Below the pieces are notes generated by a model. The model saw only the letters and a list, made by a program, of their open reading frames with translations. It did not search any database and was not told the DNA's origin. From assembly GCF_000383675.1 (NCBI RefSeq), contig NZ_KB911820.1, positions 558,001 through 622,000 on the forward strand: a stretch of 64,000 bases of DNA, given 5' to 3'. Shown piece by piece: positions 7,646 through 16,400 of the stretch. Each line of letters begins with the position of its first letter. Positions within the stretch are counted from its first letter, which is position 1. This DNA is from Terracoccus sp. 273MFTsu3.1 (GTDB lineage: Bacteria; Actinomycetota; Actinomycetes; Actinomycetales; Dermatophilaceae). The position numbers and the translations under genes are program-made.

Positions 7646-9751
7646 ATGGCTGGTTCTCGTAGGTCGCGCCTCATGCGCATCAGTTCCATCTCCGTCCCGA
7701 TCCTCGCCCTCGCCGCCCTCGGGCTGCCGGCGACCCAGGCCCAGGCCGAGTCCGGCTCGAGCGCCCACCTCGTCGGCACGTCGACGGCCGCGACCGGGGC
7801 CTTCACCCCGTCCGGCAGCGGCGACGCCACCGACGAGGAGTTCATGGGCGAGCCCGACGAGGCCGACGGCGACGCCGGCCCGCCCGCCTTCCCCGGCGTC
7901 ATCAGCGACCGCAGCCTCTCGAACGGTCACGGCAGCGGGTCGAGCATCTCCGTCAAGAGCGGTCAGAAGGCCAAGTCGAACCCCCAGCTCGGGACGTCGT
8001 TCGAGGGTCTCAACCTCTTCCAGCAGAGGTATGCCCGTGGTGGCAACCAGTTCACCGTCGAGCCGCCCGACCAGGCTCTCTGCGTGGGCAACGGCTACGT
8101 CCTCGAGGCCGTCAACGACGTGCTCAACGTCTACGACAAGCAGGGCAGCTCGGTGCTGCCGGACAACACGGCGACGAACATCGTCAGCGGCTTCCCGACC
8201 GACGTGCACCACGCCGTCGACCTCAACTCGTTCTTCGGCTACGCACCGGCGATCAACCGGTCCACCGGTGTGCGCGCCCAGAACATCACCGATCCCGTCT
8301 GCCTCTTCGACGCGGCCACGCAGCGCTTCTTCGTCGCGGTCCTGACGCTCGAGACGACCCCCGCCGGGGCACTCACGCTCGAGAACCACGTCGACATCGC
8401 GGTGAGCCGGACGTCCGACCCGCGCGGGACGTGGAACATCTTCAGGTTCGACGCGACGCACGACGGCACCGACATCGGCGGCACGGGCGGCAACGTCGGC
8501 CCCTACCTCGGCGACTACCCGCACATCGGGGCCGACGCCAACGGCATCTACGTCACGACGAACGCGTACCCGTGGAACGGCAGCGGCTTTGCCGGCGCCC
8601 AGATCTACGCCCTGTCCAAGGCGCAGCTCGCGGCCGGCGCCGCCACGGTGTCGATGCAGCACATCGACACGTCGGGCACCGTCCCGTTGCCGAGTGACGC
8701 CGGCGCGACGCAGCCGGGCTTCACGGTCTGGCCGGCCCAGTCGCCGGGGACCGGCTCCTACGAGCTCGGGGCCAACGGCACCGAGTACTTCCTCAGCTCC
8801 ACCGCCGCGGACGAGGCCACCCACCCCGTCGCTGGTACGGGTGGCAACTACGTGTCGAGCACCGTCGTCGTGTGGGCGCTGACCAACACGGCCTCGCTCG
8901 CCTCGGCCACGCCCGCGCTGTCGCTCAGCAACAAGGTCGTGCCGTCCGAGACGTACGCCATCCCGCCCAAGGCGAAGCAGCCGGGGGCCGGGACCGCACC
9001 GACCACGGATACTCCCCAGGGCCGCTGCATCAACGACACGACGACGTCGACCATCGCCGGCACCGGGTGCTGGAGGCTCCTCTTCGCCGGCGAGCCGGCC
9101 CACAACGAGGTCGTCTCGACCCCGGACTCCAACGACACCCGCATGCAGCAGGTGACGTATGCCAACGGGAAGCTGTGGGGCGCCCTCGACACCGCGCTCA
9201 ACCCGGACAACGGGGCCCAGCGCGCCGGCATCGCCTGGTTCGTCGTCAAGCCGACGGTCGCCACGGGCTCCGTGACGGCGAAGATGGCACTGCAGGGCTA
9301 CCTCGGCAAGGCCGGCGCCGACCTGACCTACCCGGCCATCGGCGTCACGTCGAGCGGTCGCGGGGTCATGGCGTTCAGCTACACCGACGCGACGACCTAC
9401 CTGAGCGCCGGGTATGCCGCCATCGACGCCCTCGTGGGCACCGGACCCATCTCGATCGCCGCGGCGGGCAAGGCCACCGACGACGGGTTCACGAGCTACA
9501 AGGCCCAGGTCGGCAGCCCGCCGCGCACGCGCTGGGGTGACTACGGTGCCGCGGCGGTGGACGGCAGCACCGTGTGGATCGCCAGTGAGTACGTCGCGAG
9601 CGCCTGCGACTACGCGACGTGGGGTGGCCGCTTCTTCGGAGGCACCACCGGCGACAACAAGCTCGGCACCTGTGCGGCCTCCCCGGGGGCAGCAGGGTCG
9701 CGCACCGCGCTCGGCAACTGGTCGACGCGGATCAGCCAGGTGACGCCGTAG
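7646..9751 (+). CDS. Secreted protein of unknown function, possible beta-propeller
   Basis: A 701-residue exported protein. A signal peptide is clear: basic MAGSRRSRLMR, a hydrophobic stretch, then cleavage after AQA near residue 33. The mature protein starts with an acidic Gly/Ser linker, then a core beginning GLNLFQQRYARGGNQFTVEP (a motif with PPDQALCVGNGYVLE just after). No transmembrane segment follows. Paired cysteines (CVGNG, PVCLF, GRCIND, GTGCWR, SACDY, GTCAAS) suggest disulfides outside the cell. Gly/Asp-rich, beta-strand-rich text suggests a propeller, but I recognise no enzyme family. ATG 7646 follows a GAAGGGG ribosome site. A strong hairpin follows at 9766-9810. Confidence 0.75.
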   Translation: MAGSRRSRLMRISSISVPILALAALGLPATQAQAESGSSAHLVGTSTAATGAFTPSGSGDATDEEFMGEPDEADGDAGPPAFPGVISDRSLSNGHGSGSSISVKSGQKAKSNPQLGTSFEGLNLFQQRYARGGNQFTVEPPDQALCVGNGYVLEAVNDVLNVYDKQGSSVLPDNTATNIVSGFPTDVHHAVDLNSFFGYAPAINRSTGVRAQNITDPVCLFDAATQRFFVAVLTLETTPAGALTLENHVDIAVSRTSDPRGTWNIFRFDATHDGTDIGGTGGNVGPYLGDYPHIGADANGIYVTTNAYPWNGSGFAGAQIYALSKAQLAAGAATVSMQHIDTSGTVPLPSDAGATQPGFTVWPAQSPGTGSYELGANGTEYFLSSTAADEATHPVAGTGGNYVSSTVVVWALTNTASLASATPALSLSNKVVPSETYAIPPKAKQPGAGTAPTTDTPQGRCINDTTTSTIAGTGCWRLLFAGEPAHNEVVSTPDSNDTRMQQVTYANGKLWGALDTALNPDNGAQRAGIAWFVVKPTVATGSVTAKMALQGYLGKAGADLTYPAIGVTSSGRGVMAFSYTDATTYLSAGYAAIDALVGTGPISIAAAGKATDDGFTSYKAQVGSPPRTRWGDYGAAAVDGSTVWIASEYVASACDYATWGGRFFGGTTGDNKLGTCAASPGAAGSRTALGNWSTRISQVTP

Positions 9752-9765
9752 CGCCATCGGGCAGG

Positions 9766-9810
9766 GGACGGGTGGCGGTGGCGCAGGGAGGCGCCACCGC
9801 CACCCTGTCC
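9766..9810 (+). terminator. Hairpin terminator after the secreted protein gene
   Basis: GGGTGGCGGTGGCGC (9770-9784) pairs perfectly with GCGCCACCGCCACCC, and GGAC/GTCC extends the stem beyond a one-base bulge. There is no U-tract, as is usual in actinomycetes. Confidence 0.7.
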
Positions 9811-9955
9811 TGAGCAGCGTCCGCCGCGGCACGCCCACGTCCGGCGCGAAGTCCGGGTGCATGGGGAGTGCTCCCCATGCTCTCGGCGCGCGCCGGTAGC
9901 GCGCCTCCGACAGTCTCGACGTGCAGGAACAGGCACCTCACGAAAGGGACATCGC

Positions 9956-10705
9956 ATGCGCAGGAACCGACTGACCCATGTCATCGCCGCCGTCGCCCTC
10001 GCTCTCGGAGGCCTCGGCGTCGCCACGGCCACGGTGACGGCCACAGCACCGGCCGCCCACGCCGACGAGTGCTACTCGTGGCCCCGCACCCTCAACTCCG
10101 GTACGTCCGGCGCCGACGTCACACAGCTGCAGATCCGTGTCGCCGGCTGGGTGCCACGCGGGCAGGTCATGGGCGTCGACGGCTCCTTCGGGGCACAGAC
10201 CAAGACGGCCGTCGCCAACTTCCAGAAGGCATACGGCCTCACCGCCGACGGCATCGCCGGCCCGGCGACCTTCTCGAAGATCTACGCCCTGCAGGACCCG
10301 GACTGCTCGCCACTCCACTTCACCTACGCCGAGGCCAGCTACAACTGCGGTCGGGGCTTCACGGGCACGGCGGCCAACAAGGAGAACATGAAGCGCGCCC
10401 TCTGGCGGGCCGAGGCGCTGCGCCACCAGCTCGGCGACCACCCGCTCACCGTGACGTCGGGCTTCCGCGACGCGACGTGCAACGCGTCTGTCGGTGGGGC
10501 GAGCAACAGCGTGCACCTGAGCGGTGGCGCCCTCGACCTCGTCCCGGGTGACAGCGCGACCTCGATCTGCAGCATCGCCAAGCAGGCCCGCTACGCCGGG
10601 TTCGGCGGCATCTTCGGGCCCGGCTACCCGGCGCACGACGACCACGCCCACGTCGACATCCGGTCGAGCATCGCCTGGGACGCCGACGCGTGCGCCGGCT
10701 GGTGA
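9956..10705 (+). CDS. Secreted D-Ala-D-Ala carboxypeptidase (PG-binding plus peptidase M15)
   Basis: A 249-residue exported zinc peptidase. Residues 1-37 are a signal peptide ending AHA. Residues about 43-103 are a peptidoglycan-binding domain (VDGSFGAQTKTAVANFQ, LTADGIAGPATF). The M15 catalytic domain follows: TSGFRDATCN, zinc ligands in SVHLSGGALDL (H-x6-D) and in DDHAHVDI. This architecture is that of the Streptomyces albus G DD-carboxypeptidase, which cuts stem peptides of peptidoglycan. A GAAAGGG site precedes ATG 9956. The stop overlaps the next start (GTGA), and together with the following genes it forms an operon of three cell-wall hydrolases. Confidence 0.88.
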   Translation: MRRNRLTHVIAAVALALGGLGVATATVTATAPAAHADECYSWPRTLNSGTSGADVTQLQIRVAGWVPRGQVMGVDGSFGAQTKTAVANFQKAYGLTADGIAGPATFSKIYALQDPDCSPLHFTYAEASYNCGRGFTGTAANKENMKRALWRAEALRHQLGDHPLTVTSGFRDATCNASVGGASNSVHLSGGALDLVPGDSATSICSIAKQARYAGFGGIFGPGYPAHDDHAHVDIRSSIAWDADACAGW

Positions 10706-11811
10706 CGGTGAACGCCGCGCCCGCCCTGGGTCGTCGCTCCCTCCTCGTCGGCGCCCTCGGCGTCGGCGCGGCGGGAGCCCTCGGGGTCGCCAAGGCGACC
10801 CCCTCGAACGCGGCCGTCGCGGCGGTCGCGGCCGTCGCCCGCCCGACCATCGCGTCGTGCGCGACGTGGGGTGCCCAACCGGCGACGGGCACGGTGAGCA
10901 TGACCGGGCCGCCGCAGAAGATCCTCGTCCACCACACCGCCTCGGCCAACACGACCGACTACTCGCAGGCAGCGGCATACTCCCTCGCCCGCAACATCCA
11001 GCAGTGGCACTTCGCCCGGGGGTGGATCGACTCGGGACAGCAGTTCACGATCAGCCGTGGCGGCTACGCCATGGAGGGTCGCCACCGGTCGATCGAGGGG
11101 CTGGGGTCGGGGTCGAGCACCGTCTTCCCGCTCGGCGCCCACTGCACCGGGCAGAACTCGACGTCGATCGGCATCGAGAACGAGGGCACCTACACGTCCG
11201 CCCTGCCGACGACGGCGCAGTGGAACGCGCTCGTCACGCTCTGCGCCTACCTGTGCCAGACGTACGGTCTGGGTCCGGAGGACATCTACGGTCACCGCGA
11301 CTTCCTCGACACCGACTGCCCGGGAGACGCGTTCTACGCCAAGCTCCCCCAGCTGCGCTCCGAGGTGGCGGCCCGGCTCGGCACGAGCAACCCGCCGCCG
11401 GCGCCGACGCGCACGTGGCCGACGCTCCAGCAGGGCACCAGCGGCTTCCGGGTCACCACGGCGCAGTACCTCCTGCGCCACTCCGGTCGCTCGCTCACGG
11501 TGGACGGTGCCTTCGGGTCGGGCACCAAGGCGGTGGTCGTGTCCTTCCAGCAGTCCAAGGGCCTGACCGCCGACGGCGTCATCGGCGCCGCGACGTGGGA
11601 GGCGCCCCTGGCGGTCACGTGCAGCCAGGGCCAGACCTCCGACGCGGTGCGCGGGGTCCAGACCGCCCTCACCGCGCAGGGGTATGCCGTCTCGGTCGAC
11701 GGCGTGTTCGGCCCGGGCACCGCCTCGGCCGTGAAGTCCTTCCAGACCGCCCACGCCCTCGACGCCGACGCGGTCGTGGGTCCCAACACGTGGAGCAGGC
11801 TGCTCGCGTAG
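10702..11811 (+). CDS. Secreted N-acetylmuramoyl-L-alanine amidase with two PG-binding domains
   Basis: About 369 residues. A twin-arginine-like leader, GRRSLLVGALGVG, is followed by an Ala-rich cleavage region. The Amidase_2/PGRP domain has zinc ligands in ILVHHTAS and in YGHRDFLDTDCPG, so it should cleave the bond between muramic acid and L-alanine. Two peptidoglycan-binding repeats follow (VDGAFGSGTKAVVVSFQ, VDGVFGPGTASAVKSFQ). GTG 10702 overlaps the previous stop as GTGA and is chosen for coupling; GTG 10690 in the same frame is possible. It is the middle gene of the hydrolase operon, with the lysozyme-type gene starting 14 bases downstream. Confidence 0.87.
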   Translation: MTVNAAPALGRRSLLVGALGVGAAGALGVAKATPSNAAVAAVAAVARPTIASCATWGAQPATGTVSMTGPPQKILVHHTASANTTDYSQAAAYSLARNIQQWHFARGWIDSGQQFTISRGGYAMEGRHRSIEGLGSGSSTVFPLGAHCTGQNSTSIGIENEGTYTSALPTTAQWNALVTLCAYLCQTYGLGPEDIYGHRDFLDTDCPGDAFYAKLPQLRSEVAARLGTSNPPPAPTRTWPTLQQGTSGFRVTTAQYLLRHSGRSLTVDGAFGSGTKAVVVSFQQSKGLTADGVIGAATWEAPLAVTCSQGQTSDAVRGVQTALTAQGYAVSVDGVFGPGTASAVKSFQTAHALDADAVVGPNTWSRLLA

Positions 11812-11824
11812 ATCGGAGGATCAG

Positions 11825-12778
11825 ATGAAGACCACCACCACCCGCAGGGGCCTCGCCGGGCTCCTCGCCGCTGCAGCGGTCGCCGTGCTCGGCGTCGTCG
11901 CGGCGCCGAGCGCCCTGGCCGCCTCGAACGACGAGATCGCCTTCGACTACTTCGTGTCCAAGGGTCTGACCGAACGCCAGTCCGCCGGCGTCGTCGGCAA
12001 CCTCATCCAGGAGTCGGGCAGCCCGATCAACCCCTACGCCAACCAGCCGGGCGGCCCCGGGATGGGTATCGCCCAGTGGAGCGAAGGTGGGCGCTGGGAC
12101 ACCGACTCCCGCGACAACATGGTCTGGTACGCCGGCCTCAGCGGGCGCAGCCGCTATGCGCTCGCGGCCCAGCTCGACTTCACGTGGTACGAGCTGTCGA
12201 CGTTCTCCTCCTACGGTCTCGCCGACCTCAGGTCGTCGACGTCGGTGAGCACGGCCACGACCGTCTTCATGCAGAAGTTCGAGCGGTGCGGCACGTGCGC
12301 GACGACCCAGCGCATCGCGTACGCCAACGACGTGCTGTCGAAGTACGGCACCGGCGGCACGGGCGGCGGCACGACGGAGACGAGCCTGCCGATGTTGCGC
12401 AGCGGCAGCAGCGGGACGGCCGTACGCACCCTGCAGTACATGCTGAGGGCGTCGGGCCGCAGCGTCTCCGCCGACGGGTCCTTCGGCCCCGCAACGGATT
12501 CCGCCGTGCGCACCTACCAGTCCGCCAACGGGCTGTCCGTCGACGGCGTCGTCGGCAACAACACGTGGTACTCGCTGCTGCCCGTGCTGCGCCAGGGCGC
12601 GAGCGGCGAGGCCGTCACGGGCCTGCAGCGCGAGCTCGTCGACGCCGGCTACGCGTTGACCGTGGACGGGTCGTTCGGCTCGGCGACGTACTCCGCCGTG
12701 CGCGCCTACCAGTCCAGGACCGGCCTGGTCGTCGACGGGGTCGTCGGCACCAACACGTGGGGCAGCCTCATCGACTGA
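11825..12778 (+). CDS. Secreted phage-tail-lysozyme-type hydrolase with two PG-binding domains
   Basis: A 317-residue exported protein. The signal peptide ends ALA near residue 32. Residues about 33-170 match the phage tail lysozyme fold: AFDYFVSKGLTERQSAGVVG, NLIQESG with a candidate catalytic Glu, and GIAQWSEGGRW. A Gly/Thr linker leads to two peptidoglycan-binding repeats (ADGSFGPATDSAVRTYQ, VDGSFGSATYSAVRAYQ). ATCGGAGGATCAG before ATG 11825 is a strong ribosome site. With the preceding peptidase and amidase, the three enzymes attack glycan strands, the amide bond and the stem peptide. Confidence 0.85.
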   Translation: MKTTTTRRGLAGLLAAAAVAVLGVVAAPSALAASNDEIAFDYFVSKGLTERQSAGVVGNLIQESGSPINPYANQPGGPGMGIAQWSEGGRWDTDSRDNMVWYAGLSGRSRYALAAQLDFTWYELSTFSSYGLADLRSSTSVSTATTVFMQKFERCGTCATTQRIAYANDVLSKYGTGGTGGGTTETSLPMLRSGSSGTAVRTLQYMLRASGRSVSADGSFGPATDSAVRTYQSANGLSVDGVVGNNTWYSLLPVLRQGASGEAVTGLQRELVDAGYALTVDGSFGSATYSAVRAYQSRTGLVVDGVVGTNTWGSLID

Positions 12779-12793
12779 TCCGGCTCCCGTCGC

Positions 12794-12840
12794 CGACGGG
12801 CCCGGTGCCGCTCACGCGACGAGCAGCACCGGGCCCGTCG
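12794..12840. terminator. Bidirectional hairpin between convergent genes
   Basis: CGACGGGCCCGGTGC (12794-12808) and GCACCGGGCCCGTCG (12826-12840) are a perfect 15-bp inverted repeat with a 17-base loop. It ends the hydrolase operon and also spans the last codons of the convergent ClgR-like gene. Confidence 0.8.
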
Positions 12841-13189
12841 CTGCGTCCGAGGGGGTCGCGATGCTCGACCCGACGCGCGAGGTGAGGTCGAGGACGCGAC
12901 CACCGGTGCCCTCGGAGGTGAGCTCGCGCAGCTCACGGTGCGCGGCGCCGACGAGGCCGGTGATGCTGGAGCCGAGGGCGACGCACACCGCCTCGAGCAC
13001 CTCGGAGGACGGCTCCTTGAGCCCCCGCTCCACCTCGGAGAGGTAGGCGACCGAGATGCCGGCGCGCGCGGCGACCTCGGCGAGGGTGCGTCCCTGGCGG
13101 GTGCGCAGGCCGCGGAGGAGTCGTCCGTAGACCTCGCGCAGCAACGGCGTCCGGAGGGTGGTCTGACGGCGCGGGGCCAGCTGGGTCAT
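12812..13189 (-). CDS. ClgR/PopR-like XRE-family regulator
   Basis: A 125-residue Cro/C1-type DNA-binding protein. [20 protein letters not shown] leads into the helix-turn-helix, with recognition helix [20 protein letters not shown] at residues 45-64. This is the ClgR pattern ([13 protein letters not shown]). ClgR and PopR activate clp protease genes in actinomycetes. Residues 85-125 carry no domain I recognise. A ClgR-type palindrome at 13268-13284 suggests autoregulation, and a matching site precedes the clpP pair 6 kb away. The start ATG 13189 is the last before the conserved core. The 3' end lies in the shared terminator. Confidence 0.85.
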   Translation of the reverse strand: MTQLAPRRQTTLRTPLLREVYGRLLRGLRTRQGRTLAEVAARAGISVAYLSEVERGLKEPSSEVLEAVCVALGSSITGLVGAAHRELRELTSEGTGGRVLDLTSRVGSSIATPSDAATGPVLLVA

Positions 13190-13267
13190 GGCGGTCTCCG
13201 ATCTCGGTGCGTCCGTCCAGCGTCGCACGCGAGCTCTCGGATCGTGCCGACTGCGGCAGCCGACGCC

Positions 13268-13284
13268 GTACGCCGTGGGCGAAC
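13268..13284. promoter_or_regulatory. ClgR-type operator before the ClgR-like gene
   Basis: GTACGCCGTGGGCGAAC. On the minus strand the core reads CGCCCACGGCG, an exact fit to CGCYNANRGCG, with flanks GTTCGC and GCGTAC. It lies 79 bases before the regulator start and matches the clpP site: TTCGCCCACGGCGTA here against TTCGCCGACAGCGTA there. Confidence 0.68.
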
Positions 13285-13407
13285 TCGCCAAACATGTTGA
13301 CGGCGTTCACTTCGTCGATGAGGCTTGTCGGTGGTGACGTCTAAGGTCGTCGCACGTCGCAACTCACACCTCGTCCCACAGGCACGACTCACCCGGGGAG
13401 CCCGCAC

Positions 13408-14448
13408 ATGACCATCACCACCGACGCGCGCGCCGCGCGCGACCGGTCCACAGGTCCGGCCATCGAGGCCGAGCACCTCGTCAAACGCTTCGGCGACATG
13501 ACCGCCGTCGACGACGTCAGCTTCACCGTGCCCCAGGGCACGGTCCTCGGTCTGCTCGGCCCCAACGGTGCCGGCAAGACCACCACCGTCCGCATGATGA
13601 CGACCCTGAGCATCCCGACGAGCGGCTCGGCCCGCGTCGCCGGCCACGACGTCGCGCGCGAGCCCGAGCTGGTCCGCCGCAGCATGGGTCTCACCGGTCA
13701 GGCGGCCACGGTCGACGAGCTGCTCACCGGTCGCGAGAACCTCCGGATGATGGGCTCGCTCTACGGCCTGCCGAGCGGTGAGGTGCGCCGTCTGTCCTCC
13801 GAGCTGCTCGAGCGCTTCTCGCTCACCGACGCCGGCAACAAGGTGGTCAAGGACTACAGCGGCGGCATGCGGCGCCGGCTCGACCTCGCGGTCAGCCTCA
13901 TCGCCACGCCGCCCGTCCTCTTCCTCGACGAACCGACGACGGGTCTCGACCCGCGCAGCCGCGTCGAGCTGTGGGACGTGCTGCGTGGCCTCGTGCGCGA
14001 CGGCACGACGCTGCTCCTCACGACGCAGTACCTCGAGGAGGCCGACCAGCTGGCCGACCGCATCGTCGTCATCGACCACGGGCGCATCATCGCCCAGGGC
14101 ACGCCGCTCGAGCTCAAGGACCAGTCGGGCAAGGCCGCCATCGTCCTGACGGTGTCGCACGCCGACCAGCTCGAGCCGGCACGCGCCCTGCTCGCTGCCC
14201 ACGTCCCCGAGGTGCACGTCGACGTGGCGGCCCGTCAGCTGACCGCCCCGGCCGACGGGCTGTCCGACATGACACGAGTCGCGACGGTGTTCGAGCGCAG
14301 CGAGATCGTCCTCGACGACCTGGGTCTGCAGCGGCCCAGCCTCGACGACGTCTTCCTCAGCCTCACCGGCCACCGCGCCGAGCCGCCCTCCGGCGACGGC
14401 GCCGAGTCCTCCACCGAGCCCAGCACGCAGATCGAGGAGCAGCGATGA
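13408..14448 (+). CDS. ABC exporter ATPase, DrrA-type
   Basis: A 346-residue ATP-binding subunit. Walker A GPNGAGKTTT starts at residue 51, the signature YSGGMRRRLDLA at 150-161, Walker B LFLDEP at 171-176, and the switch His lies in the TTQYLEEAD region typical of the daunorubicin-resistance group. The C-terminal 100 residues carry the DrrA-specific extension ending RPSLDDVFLSLTGH. It should power export of a drug or lipid through the permease encoded next; the substrate is unknown. ATG 13408 is preceded by GGGGAG. It overlaps the permease by ATGA. Confidence 0.92.
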   Translation: MTITTDARAARDRSTGPAIEAEHLVKRFGDMTAVDDVSFTVPQGTVLGLLGPNGAGKTTTVRMMTTLSIPTSGSARVAGHDVAREPELVRRSMGLTGQAATVDELLTGRENLRMMGSLYGLPSGEVRRLSSELLERFSLTDAGNKVVKDYSGGMRRRLDLAVSLIATPPVLFLDEPTTGLDPRSRVELWDVLRGLVRDGTTLLLTTQYLEEADQLADRIVVIDHGRIIAQGTPLELKDQSGKAAIVLTVSHADQLEPARALLAAHVPEVHVDVAARQLTAPADGLSDMTRVATVFERSEIVLDDLGLQRPSLDDVFLSLTGHRAEPPSGDGAESSTEPSTQIEEQR

Positions 14449-15299
14449 CCGACTCCGCCGTCAAGGACGCCACCCGTGTGGCCCACGTCGAGCCCCACGA
14501 CTTCGAGCCGCCGGGCTTCGTCCGTCAGGTCACGACGATGGTGTGGCGCAGCCTGAAGCACATCAAGCGACAGCCCGAGATGCTCACCGACGTCACGATC
14601 CAGCCGGTCATGTTCGTGTTGCTCTTCGCCTTCGTCTTCGGAGGCTCGATCGTCATCCCCGGCTTCAACTACCGGGAGTGGCTGATGCCGGGGATCATGG
14701 CCCAGACCATGGCCTTCTCGGCGTTCATCGTGGCGATCGGCCTCAACATGGACCTCGGCAAGGGCATCATCGACCGGTTCCGGTCGCTGCCGATCTCGAG
14801 GGGCTCGGTCCTCGTCGGACGCAGCATCTACAGCATCATCCACTCGAGCATCGGCATCTTCGTCATGTCGCTCACGGGCCTCGCGATCGGCTGGCGCATC
14901 CACAACGGCGTCGGCAAGGCCCTGCTCGCCTTCGCGCTGCTGCTGCTCTTCGGCTTCGCCATGATCTGGGTCGGCATCCTCGTCGGCTCCTCGATGCGCT
15001 CGCCCGAGGCCGTCAACGGCCTGATGTTCACGACGATCTTCCCGATCACGTTCCTGGCCAACACCTTCGCCCCGACCGTGGGCATGGCCGGCTGGTTGCG
15101 GACCATCGCGGAGTGGAACCCGATCAGCTCACTCGTCCAGGCCATGCGTGAGCTGTGGGGCAACGGGCCCGAGGCGCTGCCCGACGCCGCCCTGCCCCTG
15201 CACCACCCGGTCCTCACGACGGTGATCTGGTCGGTCGCGATCACCGCCGTCGTCGCCCCGCTGGCGGTGCGTGCCTTCATCCGCCGCACGACCGACTGA
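14445..15299 (+). CDS. ABC-2 type exporter permease, DrrB-type
   Basis: A 284-residue membrane subunit. After a 55-residue cytoplasmic N-terminus, about six hydrophobic segments follow, with the ABC-2 motif region FRSLPISRGSVLVGRSIY after the second and the NPISSLVQAMRELWG segment near the end, both characteristic of DrrB. It is translationally coupled to the ATPase gene (ATGA at 14445-14448) and forms the exporter with it. No regulator is adjacent except the divergent ClgR-like gene. Confidence 0.9.
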   Translation: MTDSAVKDATRVAHVEPHDFEPPGFVRQVTTMVWRSLKHIKRQPEMLTDVTIQPVMFVLLFAFVFGGSIVIPGFNYREWLMPGIMAQTMAFSAFIVAIGLNMDLGKGIIDRFRSLPISRGSVLVGRSIYSIIHSSIGIFVMSLTGLAIGWRIHNGVGKALLAFALLLLFGFAMIWVGILVGSSMRSPEAVNGLMFTTIFPITFLANTFAPTVGMAGWLRTIAEWNPISSLVQAMRELWGNGPEALPDAALPLHHPVLTTVIWSVAITAVVAPLAVRAFIRRTTD

Positions 15300-15335
15300 G
15301 GGCAGGAGCGACTCGGCCCCGGGTCCGGCCTCAGG

Positions 15336-16400
15336 TCAGCCGGCCGGCATGCAGCGGATGACGGTGACGTCGCCCTCGAGGCGCACGGCCCCGGCTCCGT
15401 ACGGCAGGAGCAGCACGTCGCCCCGCGCCACCTCGGTGGTGCGGGGCGCGTCCGTTCCCGTCGTCAGCCGGCCCTGGCCGTCGACCACGACGACGACGGC
15501 GAACGCCGCCGCGCCGTCGGCCGGGGCTCCCCGCGTCGCGCTCAGCACCTCGGCCCGGAAGAACTCCGCGGCCTGATCCGGCAGCGCGTGGCCCGCACCC
15601 GTCACGTCGACCCAGCGCCGCCGCAGCGCGGCGAGGCCCTCGGCGGTCAGGGGCCCCCGGTCGACGCTCTCGAGGGCGCGCGGGACCGTGAGCCCGAGGA
15701 AGGCGTGCGCCTCCTCCAGCCCGAAGCGCCGGTGCTCGAGCATGACCGAGAGGTCGGTCGGCTCCTGCAGCTCGAGGACGAACACGCCCTCACCGATCGC
15801 ATGGGGCTGGCCGCCGGGCACGAGCAGGGCGTCCCCCGGCGACACCTCGATCCGGTTGAGCGCGGCGAGGAGGCGCTCGTCCTGGGCCTCGACGAGCTCG
15901 GCCAGCTCGTCCGGAGGCAGCTCGTCGCGGAAGCCCAGCCAGACGCAGGCACCCGGTTCCGCGTCGAGGACGATCCAGGCCTCCGTCTTGCCGTGGTCGC
16001 AGTCGAGGTGGGCCGCGGCGAAGGCGCGGTCGGGATGGGAGTGGACGGGCAGGCGCTCTCCGGCGTCGAGCAGCTTCGTCAGGAGTCCCGGCTCGATGCC
16101 GTGGCGGGTCACGTGGTCGGTCCCGAGCCAGTGGTCGGGGTCGGCGGCCAGGGCGTCGGGCAGCGGCGTGCCGTCGGCGAGCACCGTGACCCCGTCACCG
16201 CCCTCGGCGAAGAGGCGCGTCGTCGACGCCAGCCAGTCCTCGGGACGGTGGTCGTCGAAGGCCTCCGGCACCTCGAGGCCCCGGAAGGCGAGGATGCGCT
16301 CGCCGCCCCGGTAGAACCGGTGGGGCGTGTTGGGCGGCAGGCGGGTCGGGTCGGACACGGTGGTCTGGGACACGGGGCTGGTGCTCCTCGGTTCGGTCAT
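15336..16400 (-). CDS. manA: Mannose-6-phosphate isomerase, class I
   Basis: A 354-residue zinc cupin enzyme interconverting mannose-6-phosphate and fructose-6-phosphate. Zinc ligands are visible: H120 and H122 in VHSHPD, E140 in HGKTEAW, and H200 in GGQPHAIGEG. Length is normal for type I enzymes. It is the second gene of an operon behind a LacI-type regulator (ATGA overlap at 16397-16400). Across the shared promoter region is a secreted GH92 mannosidase, so its role here is probably to bring released mannose into glycolysis after phosphorylation, although no mannose kinase or transporter is in the window. Confidence 0.92.
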   Translation of the reverse strand: MTEPRSTSPVSQTTVSDPTRLPPNTPHRFYRGGERILAFRGLEVPEAFDDHRPEDWLASTTRLFAEGGDGVTVLADGTPLPDALAADPDHWLGTDHVTRHGIEPGLLTKLLDAGERLPVHSHPDRAFAAAHLDCDHGKTEAWIVLDAEPGACVWLGFRDELPPDELAELVEAQDERLLAALNRIEVSPGDALLVPGGQPHAIGEGVFVLELQEPTDLSVMLEHRRFGLEEAHAFLGLTVPRALESVDRGPLTAEGLAALRRRWVDVTGAGHALPDQAAEFFRAEVLSATRGAPADGAAAFAVVVVVDGQGRLTTGTDAPRTTEVARGDVLLLPYGAGAVRLEGDVTVIRCMPAG

